This document shows positions 23,191 through 35,768 of a stretch of DNA of 64,000 bases, piece after piece. Both the position numbers and the translations under genes were made by a program. The notes under the pieces were generated by a model. That model saw only the letters and a program-made list of their open reading frames with translations, did no database searches and was not told the DNA's origin. Origin of the DNA: Golubevia sp. BC0850 (lineage: Eukaryota; Basidiomycota; Exobasidiomycetes; Golubeviales; Golubeviaceae); the NCBI GenBank assembly GCA_012976225.1, contig JAAVVG010000001.1:496001-560000 (forward strand), in the 5' to 3' direction. Within the stretch, counting starts at the first letter, position 1; the number at the start of each line of letters is the position of its first letter.

Positions 23191-25591
23191 ATGATTCAGC
23201 CAATCTTCGTTCTGATATCCTGTCTTCTAATCTCACCTCCAGTACAATCCTTGAGATTATCCCGTTCAAGCCAATCATCGTCGGGCGGAAGGAGCTTTCC
23301 TGAAGACATCTTTGCCTCGCCAGCTTATCAGATTAATTGGAATGCTGAACCAATCACCAACTCGTCAGCCTTGCATCTGATAGAACAGGAGGATCTAGCC
23401 TGGAAGAGGTGGAAAGAATCGTCAAGGCAAAGGGAGAAAGGGAAGGGTAGAGAGGTGGAGATGGGAATTGACGTTCGGAATGGAGCTGGAGATCAGAGCC
23501 AAGAGGTGAGTTGTCGATGGGGTCTGTCAGTCTTCGCTGGGAGGTGGAGAATACTGGTGAATTACACAATTGGAGTACATAGTTGAATTGCTGAGACCTT
23601 TTTGGACACTGTCTCTCCAGATTTTTCCTCCTTCCTCAACCCACTATCTTCTCAGACCTTCGGAATCAGTCCTCTATCTGTGCTCCATTTCCTCCTCCTT
23701 CTCTCCGGAATCATCTGCATCTACATCATCATCGAAGAATCTAGATCGAGCTTCAGTGCTTCAGTCTGGTCTCACTTCTCTGGAACCTTTGAAGAAACAA
23801 TGTCTCTATAGGACCATCGATTGGTTCACCTATTCCTTCTGCCATGGCGCTGAAATTAAACAATTCAGAGCTCTAGCTGGAACCAACATCCAAGGCAGAA
23901 CTCCAGCTCCAGATCCTAAAGAAGAGTCTTACGTTCTAGGAAGATTCTCTCCCAACTCAGAGAAGGTCTATGGAAGTCGAAGCTCTGATGATAAGGATGT
24001 TGCTGGAACTAGTTTGAGTTCAACTTCGAATTCTGATGCTCAAGTTTACAAAGAGAAGACCCCTGAACAGATCAAAGCCGAAGAGGAAGAGGAAGATGGA
24101 GCTGAATTGGTGGAGGTGATGAGATTCTCTGGATCTGGGGATGATCTGGCGGAGCGTTATCTTAGTCAGAAATGGGGTGGTGGAACCAGATGTGATATCA
24201 CTACGGAGCCAAGAGAAACAGAAGTTCAGGTGAGTAATTCAGCTTAAGAGCTTGGGCAGAGAGTGTCGCATAGACTGGAGGACAACTGAGGAGTGGATCA
24301 ACGAAACAGATCTCTCTTTCTGCCTTTTGATGTGGCTAGAATTGACAAATTCGAAGTTTCAAAATTATTCGTCTTTGGTTCCTCTACTAACGATTGTCAT
24401 CTCTACTCTGACGTTCTCTTGCTGCAGTTCCATTGCAACAGCAAGATTCCTCAAGCCAAGATCTCCCTCATCAAAGAAACTACGACCTGTGCCTATGTTA
24501 TGATCATCGAGACTCCAAAGCTCTGCTCTACTCCAGCCTTTTCAGTAGGAAAGGAAGAAGAGGTCTCCGAGATCGCCTGTAGAGCCATCGTCCCAGACGG
24601 CTGGAAGAAAGGAGAAGGGGAAATCGCAAGTGACAAATGGAGTCCCAAAGATCAAGCTGGAGCTCAAGTGATCGATGCAAAGCCAGAAATCTCAAACGTA
24701 GCCTCTGCCGATGGAAAGCAAACTCAACAAGCAGCTTCGGGTCCAGCCAGCGAACAGACAACGACTCAGTCGACGTCAGCAGCCAGCCAATCTCAATCCG
24801 AGAAACCTTCAACAGAAAGCTCATCGGAAGGAGGTGACAACCTATATGTCATCGCTGTGGATCAAGATGGAAACTACGTGGTCGAGAGCGTTCAAGACGC
24901 CGGAAATCTCGAGAATTCGATCTTCAAAGGCATTGAAGAAATGGATCTAGAGGAGGCCCTAGAACTCATGTTTGATCCTGCAGATTTCTTCATGGGAGAC
25001 CAAGGAGACCAAAACGATGCAGGAGGAAATGGTCAAATCAACGGGGAGGAGCCTGCCAGAGCTGGAGATGCCCCAGAAGAAGCACGAAGAGGACTTCCAG
25101 ATCAGTTAGCAAGTCTTTTAGAAAAGAGATTGAACGAGAGAGACGGTAAAGCTTCAACCAACCAAGATGAAAGCGAAGCCAGAAGGCGGGTTCTAAGGCA
25201 AGAGCTTGAGAAATTGAATAACATTCTAGGGAAAGTTGCCGATCTCGGAAAGGAAGATGGCGCTGAAGTGAGGGAGGAAGAGAGGAATCAGAGAGACGAG
25301 AAACTTGGTGAGACAGCCAGATCTCAATGGGCGGCTAGGAAAGGTCACAATCAAGATTCTCGTCAGCAACCGACACGACAGAATCACAAGCAAGACGTCG
25401 CTCAAGCTCGACTCACTCCTCAAGGGCAGGTAAGGAGAAACTCACCGGAGCAGCAACTTCCTCTACAGCCCAAGTCTATGAAGAAGGAACCCGAAACCTT
25501 CGCAGAGAGGGTAGGAAGGATGTACAAAGATAAAGAAGAGAAGGAGAAAGGCGAAAAGCAGAAGGAGGAAAGGAGACACCTTGAATTGTAA
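23191..25591 (+). CDS. YOS9: ER quality-control lectin Yos9 (OS-9 family, MRH domain)
   Basis: Yos9/OS-9 binds trimmed N-glycans of misfolded glycoproteins in the ER lumen and hands them to the Hrd1 degradation complex. The start at 23191 gives a signal peptide (MIQPIFVLISCLLISPPVQS). The MRH lectin domain reads CLYRTIDWFTYSFCHGAEIK, ERYLSQKWGGGTRCDITTEP, then across an intron (about 24231-24427) FHCNSKIPQAKISLIKETTT and CAYVMIIETPKLC. The sugar-binding type residues of the family (Arg after CDITTEP, Glu in IKETTTC, Tyr in CAYV) are all present. The C-terminal half is acidic, charged and disordered. The protein ends RRHLEL, a variant of the HDEL retrieval signal. Another intron follows 23505; its acceptor is near 23582. 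Convergence with neighbours is absent; the next gene runs the same way. Confidence 0.88.
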
Positions 25592-25852
25592 ATAGATATA
25601 TTCATTCTTCTCTTAGTCAGACATAACAATCCAATCCTCCTATTCTTGAAGTAAAGCTACAAAGGTTTGAAGGGGAAATGGAAGTCATCTTTCCTGATCC
25701 GATGGAACCGAACTGTGGGCTGTGCGATTTTGGCTTGCACAGCTTCAAGCTTCAAGATCTCCTTCTTCTTCTTCTCCAACCACCACAACCTCAAAGCTTC
25801 TAGATCTAACTACTGATTCTGATCCTCGAATTACTCTATAATCAAGATCGGA
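25592..25852. other. Intergenic region
   Basis: 261 bases between Yos9 and the next same-strand gene. Contains a CTTCTTCTTCTTCTCC pyrimidine tract close to the downstream start, typical of fungal promoters. Nothing else seen. Confidence 0.4.
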
Positions 25853-27684
25853 ATGGCCTTGGACTCGAACCTCTTCACTCTGAGCTTCATGAGGAGGGAA
25901 GAATCACCCTCGATAGTGGACCTTTTCTCTCTTTCTCAATCTCATCTACGTTCTCTCTCAACTTCAATAGCCGATCTTCCCTCTTCGTCAAATGGAGTTA
26001 CTCCTCTATACACTCGCCATCGAGCTCTGGCCTCTCCTCTTTACGACTCTCTCCTACTCGACGGAGCTGTCGAGGCTCCACTGGCTAGTCTCACAGCTTC
26101 TAGTACTTCAGATAAGAAGAAGGAGGTCAAGCTTCACAATCCAGAAGCTGGGATTTGGATCGAAAAGAAGGGTAGTACTTTTCATCAGGACTGGTGCTTT
26201 GACTGGGAAGGGTGAGTACGTGGCGCTGCGGGAAAGCATGAAAGATAAGGTGGTGAGGATGGGACAGGAATAGAGGATGCCAGAACACTCTTTGAAAGGT
26301 CTTTCAGCTCTAAAGAGCTAAGTTCTGAAGGCGAAGGAGGGAGTTGCTTCATGAGGGAGCTTCATTCGGAGAGTCTGCTGATAGTGGTAGGTGATTAGAG
26401 CGCTTTCCCGTCCCCTCTGTCTGACACCCTCTCCATTTGATCCTTCTCATCTCTAGAGAGAGCTTCTATTGGAGAAAGGACTCATCGGTAGGAGGGAAGA
26501 ATCAATGTGAGTGAGATTGGTTCATTTCCTACCTCCCTCGGTTCCTAACTTTGCTTCTTTCCTTTTCAGACAATTGTTTCGCTTCCAGGAAACCTGATCC
26601 CTCGATATCAGTGGCTATCTATCGACCATCTACGAAGAACAGGCCAGCCTTAATGCAGCTCTTCGACTACAATCTTTCACGTTTTGACATTTTCGACAAA
26701 CGAGGTTTGGAGCTGCTTTTCATCATCTCATTGTTCTCCCTCTTGGATCTCGACTACGATGAAAAGAACAAGGATGGATCCAATATGTATGTCTCAAACA
26801 TGGTTGGTGCTGGAGGGGTTCAAAAGACAGGAAGTCTAGGAAGGCGGCCAGACAGCAGAGAAGGTCAAAGTCTTCTTCAGTCTTCTTCTCCAAATGAGAT
26901 CCCAATCACAAGCCATGGAGATCCTAGCTCTTATGTGTCGCATGCTCTATCATTACTGAAAGCTGATGATCCTCAAGCACCCGGCCTCTCTTTGATTGTC
27001 CTGAAATCCAACTCTCAAGAGACATCTCAAAAAGCAATCAAGGTTTCAGCAGAAGTAAAGAACGCATATTATCGACTTCCTCAGAAAGAGAAAGGAGAGA
27101 AACAGGAGGAAGAGCTTTTTCTTTACGTCAGGCAAGACGAAGAGGAATCCAGAAAAGGGAAGGAAACTGACAATGTGACCAGTAATGGCAGCCCTGGTCG
27201 TAGAAGGATCAAGCTGGATGGTCCAAGGTGAGTATGTTCCTGCTCAATTCTCTTCACCTTTGTTCTTAGTTGACTGAACCCCAATTCTTATCCTCTCTGC
27301 TCGCCTCTCAGCCCTTCAACCGTCTCGCCGCCCTCAACTCCTCGAGCTTCCTATCAACCGCCGACAGCTCTTTCGATCTACCTCTCCAAGTCTCGTCTGC
27401 ACGAATTCGAACCGAAAGCTCCTCAGCCTAAACCTAGGATTCCGCCGAAATCGATTCCAGCTCCCTCTGGAGCTTTCCCGAATCCAAGAGCTTCAAATCC
27501 TCTTGCTCCAGCTCTGCGGCCGTGGCTCATGGCGAACTCCAACAGCGGCAGCTCTCTGACGAATTCAACCCCTACTTCAGCACCTATGACACCGAGTACA
27601 AGTGGTGGAGGAACAGGAGCGAGGTTGCTTGGGAAATTAGGGATTGGGAAGAGCAGGGAAAGCAGCGAGGAAGGGAAGAAGTAA
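25853..27684 (+). CDS. Uncharacterised protein with a compact N-terminal beta-rich domain and disordered tail
   Basis: I do not recognise this gene with certainty. Exons can be joined to read GSTFHQDWCFDWEG, NTLFERSFSSKELSSEGEGG, ESLLIVSFYWRKDSSVGG, CFASRKPDPSISVAIYRPS, LMQLFDYNLSRFDIFDKRGL and ELLFIISLFSLLDLDYDE. A beta-strand-rich core followed by one hydrophobic helix vaguely recalls the tubby/LURP-one fold, but that is a guess. A Ser/Pro-rich linker with RASYQPPTALSIYLSKSRL follows. Introns lie near 26212-26294, 26391-26460, 26512-26569 and 27229-27311. The frame reaches TAA at 27682-27684 (KSRESSEEGKK); alternatively a GTAAGC donor at 27681 could splice to an exon near 27767 ending at 27861-27865. 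The C-terminus is therefore tentative. Confidence 0.6.
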
Positions 27685-28095
27685 GCGAAAGAACTCAAAC
27701 TTGATTCGTTTCTCTTAAAAACAAATTTTGTAATTACTTTAAATCTTTTGGCTTTCCGCAGAGAGTGATCCAATTCGATACCATTGCTTTCATTCTCTTC
27801 ACAAGGGAGGTCGAACAGACGCTCAACAATACGTTAAGAGGCAAGGGATCTCTTGATATTTCATAGAAGAGGAACTTACAATCAATCTGTTTTCCAATAG
27901 TTCCCAAAAAGGAGTGGTCATCGGGAAGCAGAAGGGTAAGAGGAGGGAGAGCGCGAAGAACTCGAGAAGAAACAAGTCAAGATTGCCTCCAAGCAACATC
28001 CCCATCTGCAATCCTTCAGATCCTTTCGGTTCGAAGTTATTAGCCAACTTGTTCTCAGCTAATCAGGATCCAATCATAGCCGTTATCTCTGAAGG

Positions 28096-30620
28096 ATGTC
28101 TTCAAGAAAGAGGTGAGTGCCTGTTAGCTGCAGCTTGGCTATTTCGTCTTACTGCTGCTGCTAACACTTTCTCCATCCTTCTTCCTTTTGTCTCTCTCTC
28201 TCTCTCTCTTTCTCAGAGATTTGATTGAAAGGGTTCGATATCCAAATCCAATCCCGATTCCACCTTTCCCACCCAAATTAACTCAACTCGACAATCCCTC
28301 AACACTTTATGCTCATCCAGATTTCTCACAGCGTTTAGCCAACGCTCATCCAATTCCAACAGTTGTAGATGCAGAAGCTGGAATGCCTTTAAACTTGTTG
28401 GCTTTCGAAGGCATTTGGAATAACGCTGGAAAGAGAGATGGTTTGGCTGACGATTGTGAGCTTCCACTTCCAATCACCCATTTCAACCTGATCTTCCTAC
28501 TGACGTCTTCCCTTCCTTTGATTCAGCCGTCGCTCCTCAATCCTCACCAATCTTAGATCCAACTGAATTAGATCCAGAAGATGCCTATCTTTTATCGGAT
28601 CTTTCTTCTGCTTTACCAGCTCCAACTGCTACTACTTCAAATCCATTACCAACTGGAGCTGCAGCTCTTGGAACTCAAGCTCCAGCTAAAGACATCACTT
28701 GGTTGAGAAGGACTGAATATTTGGCTGCTGAACAAGCAAAGAGTAGAACTGAAGCTATGTGAGTTTTCAATCGAAATCCATACAGTCTGAGGGCTATGGG
28801 AGGTCAGATTGGGCAGATGAGGAAGGGAAAAGATAGGGAAGAATCGAGAGAACTCATCCTTGTTCCTTCTCTATCTCTTGACAGTCGTAAACGACCAACA
28901 GTTTCAATTGATACTTCCTTAGAAGCTCATATCTCAAGAATTCAATCAACCTTTGAGAAAGCTTCGACTCCATTATCTTCTCTACGTCATCCAACCAAAC
29001 CAAACCTTCGAGCTATAGATTCATATCAAGTTTTACCTGATCGAGACACTTGGTCTACTAGTTATCAGATCTTAAAATTCGTAGATTGGCCTGGAAGAAC
29101 TAGTCAAAAGGATGGGAAACCTCTGGTGGACGAGAGAATCACTAATGGATTGTTCAGACCTGTTATGGATAGCAATGGTGAACAGAGAATGAGCTTGTAT
29201 TTACCGTCTGCAGATGGATTTGAAGGAGAAGAAATGGATGACGGCAAGAGTAAAGAAAGGAAGGAAGATGAGATGGCGGCGAGGTTTAGTAAAAGGAGAA
29301 GGACTGGGAAATTCCCAAAGGCCAAAACTCAGGAGGAAATGAATGGGGAATTGGAAGGAGTCGAGGACGAGGAAGAGAAGATCAAGTTGGAAGAGAAAGA
29401 AGGCCAGCGAGTGAGTTTAGAATTGAAGCAAATGATTCGCAAGAAGAGGAGGTTCGAAAAAAGAAGGCTTCTCCCATTATTTGTTTTATTTTACTTTTTG
29501 CTTTTACTGACAATGAACTTCCCTACTTCAATTCTTCCCTTCTACTTCTGTTGATTCCAGATCTCAACTTCCTTCCGTTTCACAAGAGATTACGAACCAA
29601 TAGATCAAGGAAGAGAAGTTCGATCTCAATTAGTCTTAGTCTTAGACGATGGAATTCCAGATCCTTCAATCATTGAGAAAGACAACGATATCTCTGATCC
29701 ACATGTCGATTCAAACGAATACGTCTCGAACGGAATAGTCAATGGAAAAGGAAAAGGTAGAGAATTGAGTGAAAATGGAGATCTTTCAAATTTGACTGTT
29801 CCACCTCAATCTAAGGCTGAAAACATTCATAGAAAAGGTTGTAAAGATGGAAATCATATTGGAGGGATTGAGAGAAATAGAAAGATTGCTTATTTCCATC
29901 CTATTGATATGAGGTATGGATTGAGGATTAAGAGGGTGAAAGTGAGTGCCTCTTTTTATGTTTTTTGGATTTGGGAGAGGTTGGACTTACCAATCTCTTT
30001 CTCCTTCCCCTTTCTTTTTAAATCAGAAACACGAACAGCATTCTACTCCAGATTTCTGGGACACTATCTCTCTCGTTCATCGAGATCTAACAGAAAGAGA
30101 AGCTGAAAAGAGAGCCAACTCAAAGAGAACAGTTGATGAGATCGATCTGGACTACATCGAATCGGAAGCTGAAGATCAGGACGAGAACCTCGTCAATTTG
30201 AATGGAGATGAAGAAGAAAGAGGTATCAGACTCGGAGATCAAATCAAGAAGATCGACGTTGCTGCTGAAGGCAAATCTTCCAAACTTGACGAGGAAGATG
30301 GAGAGGGCGAGGGAGAGGGAGAAGATGGAGAAGGAAGCGAGGGTAGTGAGAAAGATGGAAACGGCACAGATGATGACGACGAGGAAATTGCAGAAGGGGA
30401 GGAAATGGACTCAGATGAAGAGATGGCTAATTTGAAAGCTGAAGCAGGTGATGCTGGAGATGATGAGAATATTGAATTTTCTGGAAGAGGCAGAAGAAGT
30501 AGGAACCAACCAGTTGTCGAAGCTTCAGGAGAAATGGAAAATCAAGGAGAAGCTGGTCAGAAAGAAAATGAGAGTAATGGAAATCAAAACGGAGATGCAA
30601 TGGACGTCGATGAAGAGTAG
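28096..30620 (+). CDS. PAF1: RNA polymerase II-associated factor Paf1
   Basis: Paf1 is the scaffold of the Paf1 complex, which travels with RNA polymerase II and promotes elongation and histone modification. The start is a 17-nt first exon (ATG 28096 to 28112): splicing the 104-nt intron 28113-28216 gives MSSRKRDLIERVRYPNPIPI, matching the conserved Paf1 start (CRVKY.N.LP..PF.PK). Further blocks: PPFPPKLTQLD, AKDITWLRRTEYLAAEQ, SIDTSLEAHISRIQSTFE, HPTKPNLRAIDSYQVLPD, STSFRFTRDYEPIDQGREV, RNRKIAYFHPIDMRYGLRIK, KHEQHSTPDFWDTISLVHRD. The tail is strongly acidic, ending DAMDVDEE, TAG 30618-30620, as in other Paf1 proteins. At least five introns. It converges on Prp16 with 200 bp between stops. 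Confidence 0.93.
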
Positions 30621-30820
30621 ACAAATGAAACACTAAATCTCTTTGTAATTTAAGGTCTGTCGTCTTTGCTCCAATCTTGATATGAAATCACAGTACCAAC
30701 ATTGAAGAGAAAACGAGAGAAGAGTCTTGACCTCATTGCCTCTTTTTCGATTCGACGTCACACTGGTTCAAAGATGACTACATCAGTTCTAACTTCTCAA
30801 TTCAAAGGAATACACTAATC
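30621..30820. other. Convergent 3' region, Paf1 / Prp16
   Basis: 200 bases between two converging stop codons. It must hold both 3' UTRs and polyadenylation signals. No feature beyond T-rich words near 30645 was identified. Confidence 0.4.
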
Positions 30821-33800
30821 TTACATTCCAATCCTTCTACCTCTTCTTGGAGTCATTCCACCAGCACCCGTCGCAATTCTAGGGGTGTTTGCTTCTTCCT
30901 CCAATTGTTTCTGCTTCACCTTCCCTTGTTCGACCTCTTTCCTCTGCTCAGCGAATTGCCTTTCGAATTCCGCTCTCTTGGAGAATTCCGTGTCTCTTGA
31001 AGCTTTGAGACGAGCCCCACTCAGATTACGTTCTTTGACCGAGAAGAAAACACTGGGAGGAAGCAGGGAAGGATGGTCAGAAACAGCCCTCTACAGAGAA
31101 AGAATCGGAAGTACTCACCCTCCTAATTCGGCTAGCCAATGAGGATCGACGGCAGTGACAGTCCCCATCTGATGTTAAGAGGGTGGGAAGGGTCAGAATT
31201 AGTAAGAGTCGTCGTTGGCGGCAAGAGAAACAAGACTCACGTATTCCTTGCTGGTGAGAGTCAGCTCGTGATAAACGACGTAGTCGGGAGTGTCTGGGGA
31301 GATACGGAGAGAAAGGTCAGTGAAAGATGTTGCGACTTCTGTCATATGCTTTCGCCCACTCACATCCTAGACCGTACAGAGAACTGGTAGGATGCAGATG
31401 CATCCCCACTCCGGTTCTACAGTTCACGTACTCTCCAATACCTTTGACTCTAGCAGCTTGGTGGAAATAACCACTAGTGACACATTTCCTGACAACGTCC
31501 CAGTCGGTATTACAACTCTTCATTTCCAACTTTTGATTCTGCATAATTTCTTCGAGTTGAGTTCTGACTTCTCTTGCTTTCCTCAACAACTTGGGATGCA
31601 AGAAATGATTGGCAGCCCAAGCGTCTCTATACCCGTTATTCCTCCACTGAGTGTAGACGTGAAGAAGAGTTAAATGGTCCGATTCAGCTACGAAGAACTT
31701 CTCTCTGGCCGAGTCTGACTCTTCTTGTCTCTCCTTTGGACGATAGAAGACTGAAGGAACGCTCAGCATTGAGACGATCGTAAGAACCTCTTCGGAACAT
31801 CCATAGTCGACCGAAGAGATCAAGATCTTGGAAAGAGAAGGCTCCATTGGGAACTCGGACATTTTCTTTCCTGTTGGAGTCAGATCTCCAAGATTGTCCA
31901 GAGCACCTAAAACCCAGAGTTGGTACATGGAATTCATGATGTTATCTTGAGGAGGCGGATCCATGAAGTCGAATTCCAGAAGATCTCTGACTCCGAGAGA
32001 TTTCAAGAGAAGGACGGTGTTGGCTAGATTTGTCCTTTGAATCTCAGGAATCGTGTTTGCGAAGAGCTCGTTTCTGAAAGCCATCTCGGTGTAGAGTCGA
32101 TAGGCCGTTCCTGATCCAGTTCGACCAGCTCTACCTGATCTTTGGTTGCAGTTGGCCTGGGAGATCGGAGTGATTTGAAGAGAGTCCATACCGACTCGAG
32201 GATTGTAGACTTTGAGCTTGCTGTATCCGGCATCTACCACGTACATGATTCCATCGACCGTCAGAGATGTCTCAGCGATGTTTGTGGCTACAATAACCTT
32301 CCTTTCTCCGTTCTCAGCGGCGTCGAAGATCTTGGCTTGAAGATCCGCGGGCATCTGAGAGTAGATCGGTAGAACCAACAGCGGCGGTGCGTCGTCGAGC
32401 TGCTCGAGTCGTTCTGTGAGATGGAAGGTCATATGTCTCAGATGAGCTGTATGTATTTTGATCTCCGACATTGGCAACTTGCTCTAGTTTACTCACCTAC
32501 GACGACTGAGCAAGTGACTTCGATGTCTTCTTGACCAGTCATGAAGACTAGAATATCTCCTTGACCTTGCGATAAATGAATCGATAGGACTTGCTTGACA
32601 GCGCTCTCGACGTAATCCTCGCAAGGTGTCTTGGAGAAGAGCACGTCGACGGGGAACGTACGACCTGGAATTGTGAAGTTTGGAGCTCCTCCGTAGAATT
32701 GTTGGAACTGCAAGGGAAAAGGTAGAGAAGCGAAATCAGAGAAAAATAAACAAAGATCACGAATCAACATCGACGAGCTTACCTTGTCAGCGTTCATGGT
32801 GGCCGAAGTGACGATGAGCTTCAAATCTCTCCTTCTCGTCAGGACTGGGGCGGAAGGGCAAGAAAGGAAGGCGATCAGTCTAGATTGCCCTTGTTTTCCC
32901 CTTCATGGTCCGCTTTGAGAAACTCACTCTTCTTCAACAACCCCATCAGAACATCCGTACTCAAACTCCTCTCGTGAGCTTCATCCAAGATGATGACCGA
33001 GTACCTGTCCAGATCTCCCTCGTTCAGACTCTCTCTCAACAAGACTCCATCGGTCATGTACTTGATCTTCGTCTGCTTGGAAGTGCAATCCTCGAAACGA
33101 ATCGAGTATCCTACCAGCTGTCCTAGCTCGACCTCCATCTCTTCAGAGACTCTCTTGGCTACACTCATGGCGGCGACTCTCCTTGGCTGAGTGCATCCTA
33201 TGAGACCATGCTTGGTGTATCCATCTTCGTGTAAGAACTGAGCTACTTGAGTCGTCTTTCCCGAACCAGTCTCTCCTACGACGATGATGACTTGATTCTC
33301 TCTGATCACCTTCATCAATTCCTCTCGACAAGCGAAGGCAGGAAGATACTGTCTCTGCTCTCTCAAAGACTTCGATCTTGAGAAGGCCGATCCTCCGGTA
33401 TTGGACTTGAGATGAGAAGCGAATTGAGACTCTGACTTGTGGTTATACTGATCGTCTCCCTCCTTTTCCTTTCCATTGAAGGTGTTCTTCCCGCTAGCAG
33501 TTCTAGCTTCCAGCTTTTCTTCCTCGCTACTCTCGATGATCTTTTCTCCTCTTGAATTGGTTTCTTCTTCTTCCTTGACTCCTAAGATGTTTCCAAGATT
33601 GGTTCCTCCTAGAGCAGCGACCTTTCCAGCCTTCTTGATCCTTTCCTTCTGCTCTCTCTTCTCCTTGACGAGCTTACTTCCTTTCTTACTGAAGACAGCT
33701 AGATCTGAGGTTCCGTCCTTGATGGGATTGACTGGTTCCAGCTGCTTGGTAAAGACAGTCTTCCCGTCTAAGAAAGGTGGCTTCAAATCGTGGACCAGAA

Positions 33801-35572
33801 GATGGACTCGATTCTCAGCTTCGTCGTCCATGTGATCTAGGTCGAAGGTCCTAGGTCCACCGACTCCAGAGGTCTGCATTCGATTCAATTCCCAAGCGTC
33901 ACTGTCAGCATTGTACTGAGCTTGTCTTGCCGTCTGTTTCTTCTTGTTCTCGGAAATGGAAGGAGCTAGTTCACCGGACATGTCTTCGTATTGAGCGAAT
34001 GGATTGCGTTCTTCGTCTCCTGCCACTCCGCCTTCTTCCATGGAGTACCACTCCCGGTCTAGAGTAGAGGAGTCCTCTTCCTCGAAGTTCCTTCCTGCCA
34101 GAGTCAACCTGGACTCATCTCCTTCCCGGGCGCCACCTCTCTCAGTCCTCGGCGTAGATTCCCAGCCACGCCTCGATCCTACAGGAGTTGCAGATCCGTC
34201 TTCCCGACGAGGAGTCCAGCCTCTATCTTGATAAGACCTTTGTCCTGGATTTGGAGTAGAGTCCCAAGAACGATTTGGAAGAGGAGCAGAAGACCTTGGA
34301 GTAGAATCCCATCCATTGTCCTTGCGAGAAGAGGAAGAGGCAGAGTTGGTTGGAGGTCCCCATCTTGAATTGGATCTTGAGTCTCTAGAGTTCGAATCCC
34401 ATCTTCTGTTCCCATTTCTAGAGTCCCTAGACTCGTACGGTCGATTCCTGTCTCTTTCCCTAGCCTCTCTCCGCTCTCTCTCCTCTCGATCACTTTCTCT
34501 TTCTTTCATGTTCCCTCTTCCACCACTAGTATTTCGGTTCAATCTCTCTCTAAATTCAGTAAATCTTCCCTTCTCACTTCCTTCCGGCTCTCTTTCTGCC
34601 TGGCTTCCAGAAGAGGCTTTCTCTCTGTTCCTTCGTCGTTCCTCTAATTTCTGTCTTCCGCTTTCACTAAGTCCACCTGAGTGTGAAGGCGTTTCATCAC
34701 CGCGAACACGAGATTGTTGTAAGGTGGTAGAAGAGGATGCAGGTCTTGAAGGCACCTTGAATTGAGGCGCAGCCGAAGAGGAGGTAGAAGGTTCGTCTGG
34801 ATGCTCATCTTCGTAGGAGAGGGTATCTAGCTTGGCTCGCTTTCTTGGCTGGGCAGAAGATGATGATGAAGCAATTTCTCTGCGCTTTTCTTCAGCTAGG
34901 CGATCCAATCCGAGGGAAGACCTAGGAGTTGAAGATGAAGATGGCTTGAAGACATGGCGCTGGAGGAAGATGATGCATAAGACAGCTAGTCAATAAAGGA
35001 ACCTGCTGGCTTCAACTCGGATAAAGTTTTCTTTATCTCTTTTGATACCAATCTGAGTGACTTCAAAGCTCGTGGGAGTTGTGGCGAGGAAGCAGATCTC
35101 AGGTCCTCAGCTTAGAGCTTCCTCTGTCCTCTCCCTCCAATCGCTGCTCGAAGCAATGTACTAGCCTCTGTCATACGACTCGTTCAGCTCCTTCAATACT
35201 CACAGATGATCCAGAGGTGTTCAATCCCGCTCTCCTTGGCTCCTCAGGTGCCAAAGTCTCTCCTTGACTCTCATCCAACTTCTTGTTGGCTTCATTCCAA
35301 CCGATCCCATTGCCACTTCCTTGAGCATTGCTTGCTGGTAGAACCACCTCATCCCCGTGAGATTGAACAGTATTCCTGAGGTCTCTGAGGAAGTCCTCAG
35401 GGAACTTTCCAAAGGATTTAGCAGCATTGAAGAAGGTGGCTTCTGAAGGTAAAGTTCTAGCTAAGGAGATGACTCTGCTTGTCAAGAGTTGATTAGGAGC
35501 TGGCAGGGATAAAGCTGTAGCCAGCTTGTTGGCTATCGATTGCTGCCATTCCGGAATGGAAGTGGAAGCCAT
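30821..35572 (-). CDS. PRP16: Pre-mRNA splicing ATP-dependent helicase Prp16 (DHX38, DEAH box)
   Basis: Prp16 remodels the spliceosome after the first transesterification step. The DEAH helicase core is complete: [10 protein letters not shown] (motif I), [19 protein letters not shown] (Ia), DEAHERS (II), [12 protein letters not shown] (III), [19 protein letters not shown] (V), [12 protein letters not shown] (VI). The C-terminal ratchet/OB region includes [20 protein letters not shown] and [19 protein letters not shown]. The N-terminal part has [20 protein letters not shown] and an RS/W-rich region with repeated W-(D/E)-S-T-P words. The N-terminus lies in a separate exon (35572-35204, starting [12 protein letters not shown]); a 244-nt intron (34960-35203) joins SGSS to [19 protein letters not shown], matching QHVFKAPAPRPSLLGLD of human Prp16. 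End: [15 protein letters not shown] 30821-30823. Several short introns lie in the 3' half. Confidence 0.95.
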
Positions 35573-35768
35573 AAGCAGTGGTGGTTTGGCAACAGCAAGT
35601 GAGGTGGGAGCTCGATCTCTTTCCCTCTTTGACCATCACACCGTTTCGCAAAACTGTTTTCGGTTAGCTTTGATAGCAAAAGTAGGTCTCTATAACTCGA
35701 TCCGATCGTATTCATCCACTCGCACTTGCTAATCTTCCTCTTCCTCTTCCCCATTTCCACGACTCAAG
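35573..35768. promoter_or_regulatory. Divergent promoter, PRP16 / F-box-like gene
   Basis: 196 bases between the two divergent start codons. Contains a CTTCCTCTTCCTCTTCC pyrimidine tract at about 35733-35753 just before the plus-strand start. No TATA element recognised. Confidence 0.4.

Noticed and set aside
12847-28212. Simple (GA)n/(CT)n runs near 12840, 15288-15308 and 28194-28212
   Set aside because: Ordinary microsatellites in introns and flanks; the one near 28200 is the pyrimidine tract of the first Paf1 intron.
3476-33835. Long plus-strand frames such as 33476-33835 opposite Prp16
   Set aside because: Shadows of the real minus-strand gene; Ser/Leu-rich mirror composition.
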